64,000 nucleotides of DNA, from positions 21,055,578 through 21,119,577 of the forward strand of contig NC_091014.1 of assembly GCF_041296385.1 (NCBI RefSeq). The letters are read 5' to 3'. A model generated the notes under the pieces. The model had not been told where the DNA came from. It was given only the letters and a program-made list of their open reading frames with translations, and did not search any database. The stretch's first letter is position 1. Every line of letters starts with the position of its first letter. Positions 1-11,744 of the stretch are shown piece by piece. A program made the translations under genes and the position numbers. This DNA is from Aphelocoma coerulescens (lineage: Eukaryota; Chordata; Aves; Passeriformes; Corvidae).

Positions 1-102
1 GAGCGTACCTGCTTGCATGACAGTTTTGCACTTTGGACTTCGTTCTTACAGAATGAAATCAAAGAAAAGTATTTAGGACTCAGATTCTGACAAAACTGCA
101 CC

Positions 103-1040
103 CACCGAAAGTGGGTGGGGGCAGGCAGGATTCCCAATGACCGAGTGTTCGAGAGCTGGGCCCTGGCATTTCTGGTGCAGGGGCACACCCAGCTCCCGAG
201 CCCCCAGCCCCGGCCGGGCCGTACAAGCAGGTGAGGCTGCGAGCACAGGCCGCCTCCTCCCTCCACCGCACACACTTACCTGCGCGCCGAGGCCGAACAG
301 CTGCTGCGGAGAACTTGAGCTACAAAGCCACTAAGTGGGAACAACGGGATTCCATACACCACGCGCACAACAGCTACAGAGATGCATTTGGTTTAGAACT
401 TTATCGGTCTTTCAAAAGCCCCAGAGAGACACTGAGGAGGGATAAAGAAGCCGACGCGCGGACAGCGGATGCGAGCGCACTGCCGGCCGCGGGGCCGCGT
501 CCCCTGGGCCCCGGGCCCGCTCCGCTCCGCCGCTCGCCTCCTCCGGAGCGCGGCAGCCCCCGAGAGCCTCTCACGGAGCCAGCCCAGCCCAGCCCAGCGC
601 CCGGCCGACGCCTTCCGAGGGCAGGGAGGGCGGGGAGGCGGCGCGTCCCGGCCCCGTCTGTGGGCGTGCCGAGCGCAGCCCCCGCCCCGGCGCGCTGGAG
701 CGCGGTGTGAATGCCGCTGTGGGAGTTGCGCCGGCCGCGCTGCGCGGTGCTGCGGAGCCGGGCGGGGCAGGCACAGGGGCACTGCGCGGCCGCAGGGCCC
801 TGCGGTGGTGAGGCCGTGCCCGGGGAGTCTAGCCGCTGGAAGGGTTTTAGCGTGGAACTGGCCCAAGAGCAAAACAACCCACAGCCCCGGGCCGTGTGGC
901 ATCCTCTGACATAAGGAAAAATAAAGTAAGAACCTGAACTAGAGGCATCACTCCTTCATTTCCGCAGTGATGTGGCCCGAGCGGGTCAGCCTGGGGCTGA
1001 TGCCTCTCCTGCCCCGCCCGAGGCGGGCCGGGGCAGCCGG
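103..1040. promoter_or_regulatory. CpG island, probable promoter of a gene leaving the window on the left
   Basis: The stretch is strongly GC- and CpG-rich, densest at about 465-830, with many CGCG, GGCGG and CCGCCC motifs, and stands out sharply against AT-rich flanks. No conserved protein is readable in any frame; the long open frames on both strands are what GC-rich DNA gives by chance. On the minus strand a strong splice donor (CAG|GTAAGT, junction at 280/279) follows sequence with stops in the frames of its local ATGs. This suggests a non-coding first exon transcribed leftwards. A weaker plus-strand donor-like site (CAG|GTGAGG) occurs at about 230. CpG-island promoters are often bidirectional, so direction is not certain. 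In human the gene after MAPK12 in this direction is HDAC10, but nothing here identifies it. Confidence 0.7.
280..500 (-). other. Candidate non-coding first exon (minus strand)
   Basis: Read on the minus strand, the sequence ends with a near-consensus donor, GCGCAG followed by GTAAGTGTG. The two ATGs just upstream open only short frames that hit stops before the donor, so the exon would be 5' UTR. Its upstream boundary (transcription start) is a guess within the CpG island; only the donor is directly visible. No downstream exon is inside the window. Confidence 0.4.
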
Positions 1041-1645
1041 CACGCGTGTGTACCCAGCTTCTTCGATTACTGGCCGCTTTTTTTCCTCGGTTTCCACTAG
1101 TTTCCCAGTTCATGGTAGAAAGTGATGGAACAGGTGTCATCACATTTGATAACCTGATACAAACCTGCACTTTTGGGGAATGTATCAGAAACCCAGATCA
1201 TTACAGGTGCGAATTCTAGAAATCTACTGCCCATAAACTTTCCCCGTATTTGTTTCCAAAAAATAGGACAACAATAGACACTGTATTACTGAAATAGTTT
1301 CTAATTTATGTATTACCACCTGTTACTGTGTTTATTATACGCATTTATACAACTAAAATTGTCAAGTTCTGTCCACCTTCATGTAGTCTTTAATGTCAGT
1401 GTATTGCACCGACCATGAGGATGCTAATCATGTTCCTACAGTAATATTTTTTTTAATATTTTGACTTCATTAGTTCCCTGCAGACCTTTTAGAGAACGAG
1501 TAAAGTTTATACATTGACCTTTTTAATGTGTGTGAAAATGAAAAGGGGCTTTTCAGTAGCAGGGATCTGATTTATGACACCCAGTAACCAAATCTTCTTG
1601 CAATTGGGGCCAGCCATACCGTGTTTAGAGATACTTATTCTTCTC
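1041..1645. other. Gap between the left CpG island and the sFRP 3' end
   Basis: AT-rich sequence with no coding exon I can support, and no recognised repeat. The longest minus-strand open frame (about 1507-1734) has no family resemblance. Confidence 0.5.
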
Positions 1646-1651
1646 TTTATT
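1646..1651 (-). terminator. Candidate poly(A) signal of the sFRP gene
   Basis: TTTATT on the plus strand reads AATAAA on the minus strand, about 450 nt after the sFRP stop codon. A non-canonical TATAAA lies nearer (minus strand, about 2010-2015) and could give a shorter 3' UTR. The choice cannot be made from sequence alone. Confidence 0.4.
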
Positions 1652-2099
1652 CCACTCTGATTCCGGCAAAAGCGACCAGCAGAGGGCTGCCTCCTTTCAA
1701 AGTACTCCAATGGGAGAAAATGAGGTGGATTCATGAAATATTAGGCAAGGGAAGGTTTAGATAACTGGAGAAAATGGTAGAATGGAGGGTATAGACAAAC
1801 ACATGAAAAGTAGTCAGCTGGACTTGAAACTGGTTTGTGCTGGTTTTTGCACATACTACAATTTGTTTTAATCATAACTCAAAGAAACATTTATCCATAG
1901 CTGTCCAAGTTCAAACTGGATGAGAGTAGCTGTAACACTACCAAAAGGAACCCTGATAACATTGGGGTTTGAGTTCAACTTAAAATAAAATTCAAAAGGA
2001 AATTAAAGCTTTATATTCAACTTATATTACATTCCTATTTACAAGATAGGTTTGGCATGAGAAGTATAATCATCTTTCTACAAATAACAGGATAAATAT

Positions 2100-2410
2100 T
2101 TACAAGCATTTATGGTGTCTCCACTTCTGAGTGGCCAAAGTCAGCTGGGAGTCCTTCCTCTGCCAGCGATAAACCTGGTTTACTAAAATGATGCCCTCTT
2201 CAATATTCCCCACAAGGAGATACACCATGGGACGGTGGGTTGGAGACATCCTCTCGATACATTTTTCATTAATTAGCAGCCACTGTTGTATCATACTCTG
2301 AGTTTCATAAGGCAAGAGCGAGCCCTGGCTAGTGAATTCCACCTGGCATTCAATGTTATACTCTTGGTCCTCAGATGCTGTTCTCTTCTTGGACAGCTTT
2401 ACTTTCACTG
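2100..2410 (-). CDS. sFRP exon 4: NTR domain and stop
   Basis: 311 nt encode residues 185-287 and TAA. The acceptor is a tandem NAGNAG (CAGCAG); taking the first keeps Ala185, which matches the FA-(V/L)-K pattern of the family. The exon contains Cys206, Cys235 and Cys286 and ends two codons after the final conserved cysteine. Confidence 0.93.
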
Positions 2411-5400
2411 CTGAGGACAAAAGAAAAGGAAATGCAAGTCACTCCATTTCCCAAATGCAGAAAGAAACATTACAGGTGAAAACAGGATAATTCCTTAAAT
2501 ATATCTTCATAATTTATGCTGACAGAGTATGGTGAGGCCTTTTCCAGCAGCAGTTTAAAATTTAAAATATTTTTGAAAAATAAATTTTATATAGTAAAGG
2601 GTTTTTTTTTCAATTGAAGTAGGTGACTAGAAAAAATATTTTCACAAGCATGAGTAATTTATTTTTACCATCACCGTGTTATGTCAGACTTTGGGTAATT
2701 ACATATTGTAAACTGTTGGTGTTGTTCTTGCATCACAAAGCTGCCCAGCAATTGCCCAAGCAATTTTCCTGAAACTCACCTTGTCCATGTGTGGAATCCC
2801 TAGGCAAAAATAGCTTGCTGATACCACCCTTTTAGATATCCCCTTTTCATTATAGGCATCCACCTACCCCACTTGACTCCACCAACACTTTTCAGCATGA
2901 CATTTTTCTGTATTTCTTGATCTAACACTAGCCAAAGTCGCTGAAAGTCTTTGCACTGACATCAAAGGGCTTTCCAGGAAATTCTCTAGGGCTAACTCCA
3001 CTCATCACTCCAACAAGACAACAGGAGGTAAGAATTCCTTTTGCTGATGGGATTTTCTGATTCTCCTTTTCAGTAAGGTAGGTATCACAAAAGTCTCGTG
3101 CACAAAAGTAGCAAAGATACACCGTACACTGGCAAAACACCAAAGCTTTACTTTGTGTTCACATGCTAATTAAAGGCAAACTTGCTTATTTGGCTGCTTT
3201 TGACAGAAATATTTTCCATAAAGCATGTTGTAGCCAACTAGACCAGAATAGCTATTTGGTTGGAAACCAGATCATTAATAAATCTTTCATGCACAATAAA
3301 TCCTCCTTGTATTTAGATTAGAAAGAACATATTCTGAAAACCAACCTAAAGCTAAGTTAGCAGCCAAACTCTTAATCCTTTGAAATCCCTGGAGAAACTG
3401 TCACTAATTGTAATCCTACTTTCAAAGCATTTAGAAGAGTTGTTAGTCTCTTTAACACTAGCTACATTAGCAAGGACTTACCAAAGTTACTGTCACAGAA
3501 AACTTCAAGAACTCTTTTGTGTGTGAAGAATTCCTCCACTGCTGGGCAGGTCTGGCAGGTAGGCTTTGGTAGGACTGATAAGAAATAACAAAGTCTCACT
3601 GTTATCTTTTTGAATAATTTGTTTTAATTTTCTGCTGTCAAAGCTAAGAACCCACTGTTTAACCACAGGGATGACAGAGAAAATACACATCAAAGACAGG
3701 GCCAGTGATAATAGGTAAAAAGTCAACACACTTCTCTGAAAACATGGCTAGGGATGAAAAGGAGTTTCATTTTCCGTGCACATTCAGCCCTTGTTCAGAT
3801 TGACAAGATCGATTATCAGCAACAAATAAAGTAACAAATACGGTATTATTTTTAACACAGCTACAGTGGGTGGTAAGGGTTTAGGTGGCTGATTCTATCA
3901 GTCACTGGGTTCAGCGTGGTATGACTGTGAATATATATAAATTTGTGTGTGCTAGCAGCAACTCAATCCTACTGTTTTCCACAGAAGTTAGTAAGTGTGA
4001 GTGCATCTGAAGATTTGAACATTTATGCCATGATAGCTCATGTTTCTTTAAGGAAAATCAGATAAAATCATCCCAACTTTCCTAAGCTGATCTGAGAACC
4101 AACTTGTATACATAAATTTCTCTGTCATAAGGGCCACTGATAAGTCTATAAAGAGACCTCAGAACAACTCAAACCCGGTGTGCTGCTGTGGGTATGACAC
4201 TGCCCACAGCTGTGCAGGGTGATAATTGCCTTCCTCCACTATCAGAGCACAGCCTGCTGCACTGTTGGCTTGCTGCACCGCAGGGCTGCTGCAGCTTGCA
4301 CCGCCAGCACCGGCACTGTTCCACCATCTGCACGAACACGTGAAGCAGTACAGGTAGACCTGACTCCATTACAAAATCACAGAATGTCTGGGAACAATGT
4401 CCCTTGTATCTCCTCGATTCCTGGAACACAGGATACGGCCACCCTCCCCTCTGCCATCTTCGAGCTACCTTTGTGCAAGTATTTATAGTCCTTAGTAAGG
4501 GGCACCAGGCACATGTCCTCATCTCCAGGGAATCGGTCGCAGTCCAGGCTGGCAGGCCAGGGGTGTCCGTGGCACAGGAGCACGGGGGCGCAGCTGTCAC
4601 GGACAGCAACACACATACTCCTACAGGGATGGATAAACCTGTTGTTGGAGGAAACACCAGGCTGAGTCAGACAGCTCAGTGATAAGGAAAACTATTGCAA
4701 CAGTGATTCCTCTGCAAAGTACATAATCTCTGCTGATATTTAACATCCTTCAATAATAATATAATTCCAGAAGCAGCAGCTGTGCAAATTGTGCAAGCGG
4801 TCTGTGTACAGACTGAGCTTACAAGATTTAGCTATGATTTTAGAAATGCATTTATGACAACCTGAGAAAAGATTCAGTATGAGCCTGATTCTGTTCACAG
4901 TAGGTGCTTCAACCTTAAATGAATAAGAGTGAAGTTCAGCTGTAACAAAATAAAACATTATATCTTTTGACAACACCAATCATGTTCCCAAGGCAAACTA
5001 AAGTTGAAGTGGAACAAGTTTTCAGTACTTTTTTTTCCTGATGAATACAAAAAAGCTAACAGAATTACTTTGGAAAAAGCGGAGATCACCTTTAGATTAT
5101 GATAAACATGCATTTGATTTCATTCCTATTCTGGCAAATAAAGGCTGGAGATTTGTACTGTGCTGTGATACTTACGTATCTAAACAGATGGGTGCAAACA
5201 GGGAGCACAGGAACGTCTTCACGTGGGGGTGACAGTCTGTGTGTACAAGGTGCTGCCAGGTAGTGGATTTTTGGATAACCTCTGCCATGCTCGTGTGTCC
5301 CATCAGGTTGGGAAGTCTCATTTCAGAGTATCCAATCTTGTGGCACATGCCCATCTCCCTGGGTATCACTACACATTTCGTGGATAATCCAATGTCCAAC

Positions 5401-5465
5401 AAGCCTGTTGCCACTCTTAGGAAACCATTCACAGCAAAAACAAGTATTTTTGCAGTCAGTAACAT
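2100..5465 (-). CDS. Secreted Frizzled-related protein, sizzled/crescent class (4 exons, complete)
   Basis: Four coding exons (5465-5176, 4638-4469, 3574-3482, 2410-2100) join in phase into 287 residues, normal for an sFRP. Residues 1 to about 21 form a probable signal peptide. A Frizzled cysteine-rich domain spans about 31-140, with its ten expected cysteines at 31, 41, 78, 87, 94, 102, 106, 113, 130 and 140 and the family hallmarks RLPNLMGH and FLCSLFAP. A netrin-like (NTR) domain spans about 160-286, with six cysteines (160, 163, 180, 206, 235, 286) and a VYRWQRK segment like the end of SFRP1/2. The sFRP family binds Wnt or Frizzled outside the cell; sizzled and crescent also inhibit BMP1/Tolloid proteases that cleave Chordin. 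The short spacer between CRD and NTR, the LSTKC start of the CRD and the extra Cys119 favour sizzled over SFRP1/2/5. Orthology is inferred from remembered family features, so I give no symbol. Start chosen: first ATG with signal-peptide character, with A at -3. Confidence 0.9.
3482..3574 (-). CDS. sFRP exon 3: linker and start of the NTR domain
   Basis: 93 nt encode residues 154-184, including the CxxC pair (160, 163) and Cys180 in a VLEVFCDSNF segment as in other sFRPs. Flanked by a TTATCAG acceptor and a strong donor (TTTG|GTAAGT). Confidence 0.9.
4469..4638 (-). CDS. sFRP exon 2: second half of the CRD
   Basis: 170 nt encode residues 97-153. The acceptor is the CAACAG at 4641-4639, which keeps the frame and supplies conserved Cys102 (FIHPCRSMC). 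A second AG lies 16 nt further in; using it would break the frame and lose that cysteine. The motifs AVRDSCAPV and DCDRFP are typical of the family. The donor is modest (AAAG|GTAGCT). Confidence 0.92.
5176..5465 (-). CDS. sFRP exon 1: signal peptide and first half of the CRD
   Basis: 290 coding nt encode residues 1-96 plus two bases of codon 97. The exon holds the signal peptide and CRD cysteines 31, 41, 78, 87 and 94. It ends at an excellent donor (GATAC|GTAAGT). Confidence 0.92.
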
Positions 5466-5542
5466 CTTCCAGTGACTCCTGGGCTGCTGAACAGGGAGCT
5501 GTCAAACCCCTCAAGCGCAGAGGCATGCTGAAAACCTTGTGG

Positions 5543-5550
5543 CTTATATA
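5543..5550 (-). promoter_or_regulatory. TATA box of the sFRP gene
   Basis: The minus strand reads TATATAAG about 80 bp upstream of the start codon. Transcription would begin around 5515-5522, giving a 5' UTR of roughly 50-55 nt and skipping an out-of-frame ATG at 5526. The region is not CpG-rich, as expected for a tightly regulated TATA-driven gene. Position and motif are seen; function is inferred. Confidence 0.6.
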
Positions 5551-5556
5551 TCCCAA

Positions 5557-8500
5557 GAGCTTAATGAACTGTTGGTTATCAACTGCTTATCAAATCACTT
5601 GAGACAAGACCAGGTCTTATTGCCTAATCAAGGGATTGTTGTGACAGCCAGGGAGGTGGAGAAAAAGTATAGATGTATGTTCCCCAAGGACACTGATTTG
5701 GAACAGCCTTTTGCATGTCCCACAGTGTCAGTGGCTGCAGCATGCTATGTAGCATATTAAATTTTGACACCTGGAAGGTTCACTATGGGCTTTCTAAAAC
5801 AAATTAAGAGATCCCCCAGAAACAGGGTTGGGCAGACATGCTGTCTCCTGGGGCTTCTGTGTCTCCTTTGTTTTCAGACACTGCTGATGTGACAGAAAAA
5901 AACAGCCCAGATTGACTTATCAAGTGAAAATGTTTTGCTTGTGCTAATGGCCCATGTCTCTTCCACTGTTTTACAATGTAGAAGAGGCACTTTCTTTGGT
6001 CAAGCACTATATAAGAGACAGACATCTGCTATTAACCAAGTATTTTGACTGGAAAATTGAATTCCTTTTCTGTGACATGCTAAAGGTCCCAATTTCTATT
6101 AATTTTAATAGACACCTGAAAATACAGAATTGAATTTGTAGCACTGTTGTATCAGTATTTATTCAGGAAAAAAGCAGTTACACATTTTTATTATTTTAAA
6201 TGAAGTTGTCTACATTTAAAATCGCTCAAATAATGCAGCATTTCAACTATTTATTAATAAATTATAATTACATTAAGGCATATGAAAGGAAATGATACCA
6301 GATGTGTACTTTTTCTGTTCATAGCACAAAAAATGGTGTTAAATTTCTTACATTAAAAGTAACAGAATTCTGAATGAGTACCTCATCACTGTTAGTACAG
6401 CCCTTCGTTATAGAGAAGTTGGGAACCAATTAAGATGAAAGAGGGTCTGAGTAACGCATAGCTTACCTATTATGAATAGAAGAGTCAGATTGTGAATTTT
6501 AAAAGCTGAAGATCTAAACAAAGCATTTTGTGGAAATTTTTTATTTGATGAAAATATTTTTTCCAATTAGTTATTGGTGTTAATTTTTATTTCCACATCT
6601 GGTTACAAGATTTACTAGCAGAAATGTTTAGCTATTAGTAATATGTAGGTGGATTTACTGTAAAATATCTGTCTTGGATATTAGGCTAAAATAAGTATGT
6701 TCATAATAGTGTGTCATCCAGTATTACTGACGCTTGATTGAAATACATTTTTTCAGAAACCATAACTTTTTGTGCTTATATGGAGATGCAGCACACTTAG
6801 ACAATACATTACATATAATTTACATGTTTATACTTTAATGTTAGGTTATTAATCCTAGCATCTTTGAAGCCAAAGACAACCCCCTACTGATTCTTCCTTA
6901 GCTGCCTTCTTTACTCTAAGCTACTGGTAAAATTACAGTATCTGTTTAAATAAGTAGAAAAAAATGACAGCAGGCAGGGTCCCAGGAACTAAAAATGTAT
7001 TTAAAACAACTGTCAGTTCTTCTTCTCATGCCTTGTTGCCAGAATGGTGTTTTTTCCCAGCAAATGTGGTTTCTCTGTATCCATTATCTCACCTCGAAGC
7101 ACAGGAACTGATTACCTAACCAGGCTGACTTAGGCCTGACAAAAGCCTCCTTTTGACAGGTGCTCCATGTATTTCTTAAGAAGTTAGAGCCTTACTAAAA
7201 GTCAGTAAAAGTCCCATTCTTGCTAAATCTATGTAGGTATGTCTGCGGGCCACACTTTCACACAGCTGCTCTTGCTACCATGTTGCAGTGAAACGACTGC
7301 ACGAAGCTGCTTAACCCAAGGAGAGCCAGCTGCACAGCCCTTTGAACTCCCAGTGCTTTGTGGATCCCACCTGTGCCCAGAGCAAAACCGTGAGCTCCAC
7401 CTCCCGTGCAGAGACACCTCTGCCCCATGCACAGAGCTCAGTTCACACAGGCTCCAGAGAGGTTGCAGACACTGTAATGTCTCACTTGAGTCTCTTTGGC
7501 ATTCAGTAACTGAAGTGAAACTGGACGAGTGTCCCCCTTATCCAGCAGGCTTCTGCACCCTCCATGTTGCTGATGTTTTTACCAAGTCATTTTGTAATTT
7601 TATGAAATTAATCAAATTCCTCTCTGTCTCTATAATTATATTCTTCTGTAATACTTCCTTCATCTCATTGCTATCTGAAAGGAGGTGGCAACATCTCTGG
7701 TGAAAGAAGCATCTCTCTTGCATGTGGAGCATGGTATTACGTGCAGATTTCTAAATGGTAAAAAGCAGGGAGTAAGAGAGGGTTGCTGTGCCACTTCCCA
7801 CCAGCGCCTTACAACCGGCCCATGCCAGGCCTGTGCTGGGCCAAGCTCTGGCTGTACCCACAGCCACGTGTGCTGGCTTGTGAACCAGCGGGGCTGATTT
7901 GAGAGGTCCTCTGAGTCACGACTGATGGACAGAACAGAGGCAAGTGTCACGAGAGCGTGTGAGACAGAGATCATCTAATAAGAGATAATACCTATGCTGG
8001 CAAACTTAGTCTCCATAGGAGCTGTCTTGGAAATAAATAATTGTGAATTGTGAGTACTTGTGACTGCCTGAATCAGTTTCCTGCCAGGCTTCCCGTGGAG
8101 TAGGTCATTCATGAGCCACTGCGGAGCTGTGCTTTTAAGTTTCTTTTAGTCTCAGCTATGTCTTAGAGGCATCCAACTCTCTTTTGATGCTTTGCTTTTG
8201 AAGAGCTGACTTTTGGTAGACTCGAGGGCTGAAGAATTGTCACCAGTTTCAAGAGAAAAATGTGCCTAAAGGCCTTTGCTGGACACCCGTGACTGCACTG
8301 GGTCCAAGGATGGTTCTGAAGCCAGATCATTATCCATAATTCAGTAATTTTTGATAGTCATCTTCTGTCAGGAAAGAGAATAGTTTATGGGAGCTTCTGA
8401 TTCTCTTCTGGAAGTGACTTAGTTCAAGTGAGTCAAATTCCTTATCCTGTGCCATTTTCAGTATCGTCATTTACTAAGGAATTTACCAATTTGACATCCT

Positions 8501-11500
8501 TTTCACTACACTCATGGGTCACTTTTAAGTAGGGAAAAGTGCTTGTGTTCAGACTCAATTATTTTGATGTTCTTCATGAGCACGTTACCTTTGAACTTGG
8601 TTTGACAGCAAGCTGTTTTAATTTTTAGCTGGAGTCCTGCAGAACAGTTATTAAAAGTGAGCATGCAGAGTAGATTGCCATTGCTTGGAGAGTGCTACAG
8701 GTCAGTCAGATGTTGGCAGAAGTGTAACCTGTGGCACCCATGTTGCCGTGTCATACATTCTCCTTTTATTTTGCAAACACTCCGCTGGTCATTTCATGGT
8801 GGGGAAAAAACATCAAGCAAATTTGCACACAGATTGATTTTGTGAACACAGTAAACTGTTTCACTGTTGCCACACCAGCTAAACATCCAGATTGCACAAA
8901 AACTGGTGGCTCAGTATTTCTGATTGTAGTGATATATGTCTGCAGAGGGTGCTTGAACAAAGACTGACTAAAGTGAAAAAAAAGAAGATTAGTTTAACAA
9001 ACGATCGTGGCAATTGCAGTACCTGCATACAGTTAGAGATGTCACAATCTGGAGTCTGCTCTTTGAGACTTCTGAAGAAAGCTGTGTTCCCTTAGCTACA
9101 GGCTGTATTTATTGTTCCTGGATATGAGCAAGGGACACCTGCTGATGGACCATGATAAGAGGAACAGTGGCTGGAGGCTCTCTCCCTGCCCACCTCTGTG
9201 TCCTCTCCTTTGACTGTTACCAGGGAGACAGACAGAGATTAGCCAGGAGCCACCCATCAGAGCCCAGTGAGAAACAGGATTGACATTTTCTTCAAAGAAA
9301 GCAGGGGCCTGAGAGCAAATTTGCAGATGTAGGGATTTTTGGTTTTAATCTGAACATTTGTTGCAATATTTGGCTGGAGTCATTTTTATCTGGAGTCAAT
9401 TGCAGAGATGCAAGGCTCCCAGACAAAGATCAAAGCTTGTAACCATGCACCCCAAGTGGCAAAAGGAGGCAGGGGAGAGGTAGTCCTTGCCCTGATGAAA
9501 GCTTTGCTGGACTAACATCTTTACTGTGCAGGGTAGGATTTACTTCATAACATTTCCGTTGCTTTATTAAAAAAATAATTAGGCCACATATGGTATCTGT
9601 AAAACAGCAGAGATAGAGTCATGGATGCCTTTGAATGCCTTTGAAAAGGCCTCATTAATTTATTTGTCACAATGGCTTTAGCATTGCTTCGATTTTTAAA
9701 GGACAAAAATATTGTATTTCCTTATAAGTCTGTAATGGAAATTGTTACAGGCTCACTGCTTTGGCATGCTCAGCACCACCCTTTTGACTGTCAGTCAATT
9801 AAATCAGAGGAAAGTTTGTTTTATTAGTGAAAGAGAAATTCAATGCTTTGGGTGACCCAAACTTAGTTTCTTACTCTGCCACATTTCGTCTGGAATCTTT
9901 AACCCTGCTGTACTGTACTCCTGCACACACAGATTGTCCTGGTTAACAATGCTGGGGGGATGCTGGGGTTAAACATGTTCAAATATGAAGTGGTCAGATG
10001 CTGCAAGAGTGGGGAGGGGGCATGTAAATACCCACACAGATCCCACGAGTATCACTCAAAGCACAAGGGTACTGAATACCATACAAAAATTGGGTAAGTA
10101 GCATTTTCTAAGTAGGCCAAGTCAGTCAGGACCAAAAAAAGGACACAAGAAGATGAGGTGACTTGCTAACCAGCTAGCAGCTAACTCAGGCATACAAATC
10201 TGAGCTTTGACATCACAATGTTCATTGACCCATTCAGCTTCTGGAGGTCCTGCCCAGCAATATTTTTGTCACTGCAGAGCAGGATAATTTGTGTAAAGTG
10301 ATTTTAGATGAAGAACTGAAATCCAGCACTGACTTACTAGTAGCACACTCACAAAATTGCATTTAGGCCATGTCCTGTGTTCTGCATGTCAGGGCCTTAT
10401 GGTGAACACCACATAGGTTAAATGCTGTGTAAAGCTGTTTGCTTTCAAGGAGGCTGAAAGGAGGAAAGAAATGCTGGCACAGTTGTCATTAAGAAAGTGG
10501 AATTTTGTTTTTCAGCCATAAAAACCATGGCAGGATCAATAGTGGTGTTGGTTTTGCTCCAGGGGTAAGCAAATTCCAAATAATGGCTTTCAGGTGGGAG
10601 CAAAATACAGTCTGTCTGAATTTAGGGTTTTATGCTATTGATCGTGTACCAGATGAGCACCTTCCACAAACAGCCAGTAGTAATAGCCACTCTTCCCTGT
10701 TCTCCCCCAGGTAAAAAATTAAATGTTTTAGGATATTTTTATTCCTGGGTGGGTATTGGTTTGCTGCTTTGGCTAATACTGCATATCTTTCTTTCCAGTC
10801 TTGAGTTGGTTTTACTGAATTTCAATTTAGTTTTGCTTTGATTTAATTTTGTGAAAGAAGGACTATTTGACAAATGGAATGTCATGTATTTCAGGCACAA
10901 TTTCTGCTCTACAGAAATGCTCTTCTTTTAGACTTAAGCGGTTTTTGCAGTCTTTTGGCAACGGGGCTGATGCTGGTTTTCTCTCTATCAAATTTCTGTC
11001 ACAGCTGAGTCCCCTGTCATGTATTGTCTGTCACAAATAGCTCCAAATGAAATAAAAAGTGAAGTTAAACACAGAGCTCAATGAATTGTTTCTAAACCTC
11101 TGTGAACAGAAGGGAATACAAGTAGATTCGAGCTGTTTCATAGGAAGACAGGGCACCAGCTGTTTGGGCTACAAGTAAACACTACATACCAACTATTTGT
11201 AGTCCATTGACAAAGTAAACATCGTCACCTTGTCTATTCCCCCTCCCGAATCTTTCTTTGTCTGTGGCCTGTAGCCAACTACTGATCATCAAGATAAGAC
11301 AGAAACACATTAAGTCTTGAAAATTGTGTCTGGCTTCTAGCTGCCACTAGAGATAGCTCTATCAGTTAAGCAAGTAAAACCCCGGGAGAGTGCTCTGCTG
11401 ACTCCAGCACGCCTGGAGCCCATCCCTTTTAAGTCGCTTGGCAGTATTTCGCATTTAACTTCTATGTATCCCAGCCACCCGCAGGAAATGCTCTTGGCAT

Positions 11501-11744
11501 CTGACATTTTCACAACACATGGCAGGCCAGGCATGCTTCACTTTAACACCATGGGAAGCAGCCGACATGAAACTCCTGTTTAGAAGGCAAACTTCAGCCT
11601 AAATACTTTTTTGAATAAGCAAAATTTAAATAACCTCTGTAACTTTTCACAAATACATAGATGTGCTTCAAATATCTGAATTAGATATTATGGCCAAATC
11701 TCCTCTAAGCAAGATTCCCTCTGGCATTTGCATAATTTTTTTCT
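5557..11744. other. Intergenic region upstream of the sFRP gene
   Basis: AT-rich non-coding DNA. Open frames here (for example 7239-7703 plus) resemble no known protein, lack supportable splice context and are taken as chance. A moderately GC-richer patch lies at about 7230-7960. No RNA gene is recognised. Because it lies directly 5' of a probable developmental regulator it is the natural place for enhancers, but none can be named. Confidence 0.5.

Noticed and set aside
393..902. Several open frames of 140-170 codons on both strands in the left CpG island
   Set aside because: Overlapping frames in all registers with low-complexity composition; no conserved start exon recognised.
2928..3143. 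Minus-strand frame rich in cysteines (YLCYFCARDFCD) between sFRP exons 3 and 4
   Set aside because: It looked like a possible NTR or CRD exon, but it contains no sFRP motif, and exons 3 and 4 already join in phase without it.
7239..7703. 154-codon plus-strand open frame with a hydrophobic tail
   Set aside because: No known domain, no splice or promoter context, composition drifts to AT-rich non-coding at its end.
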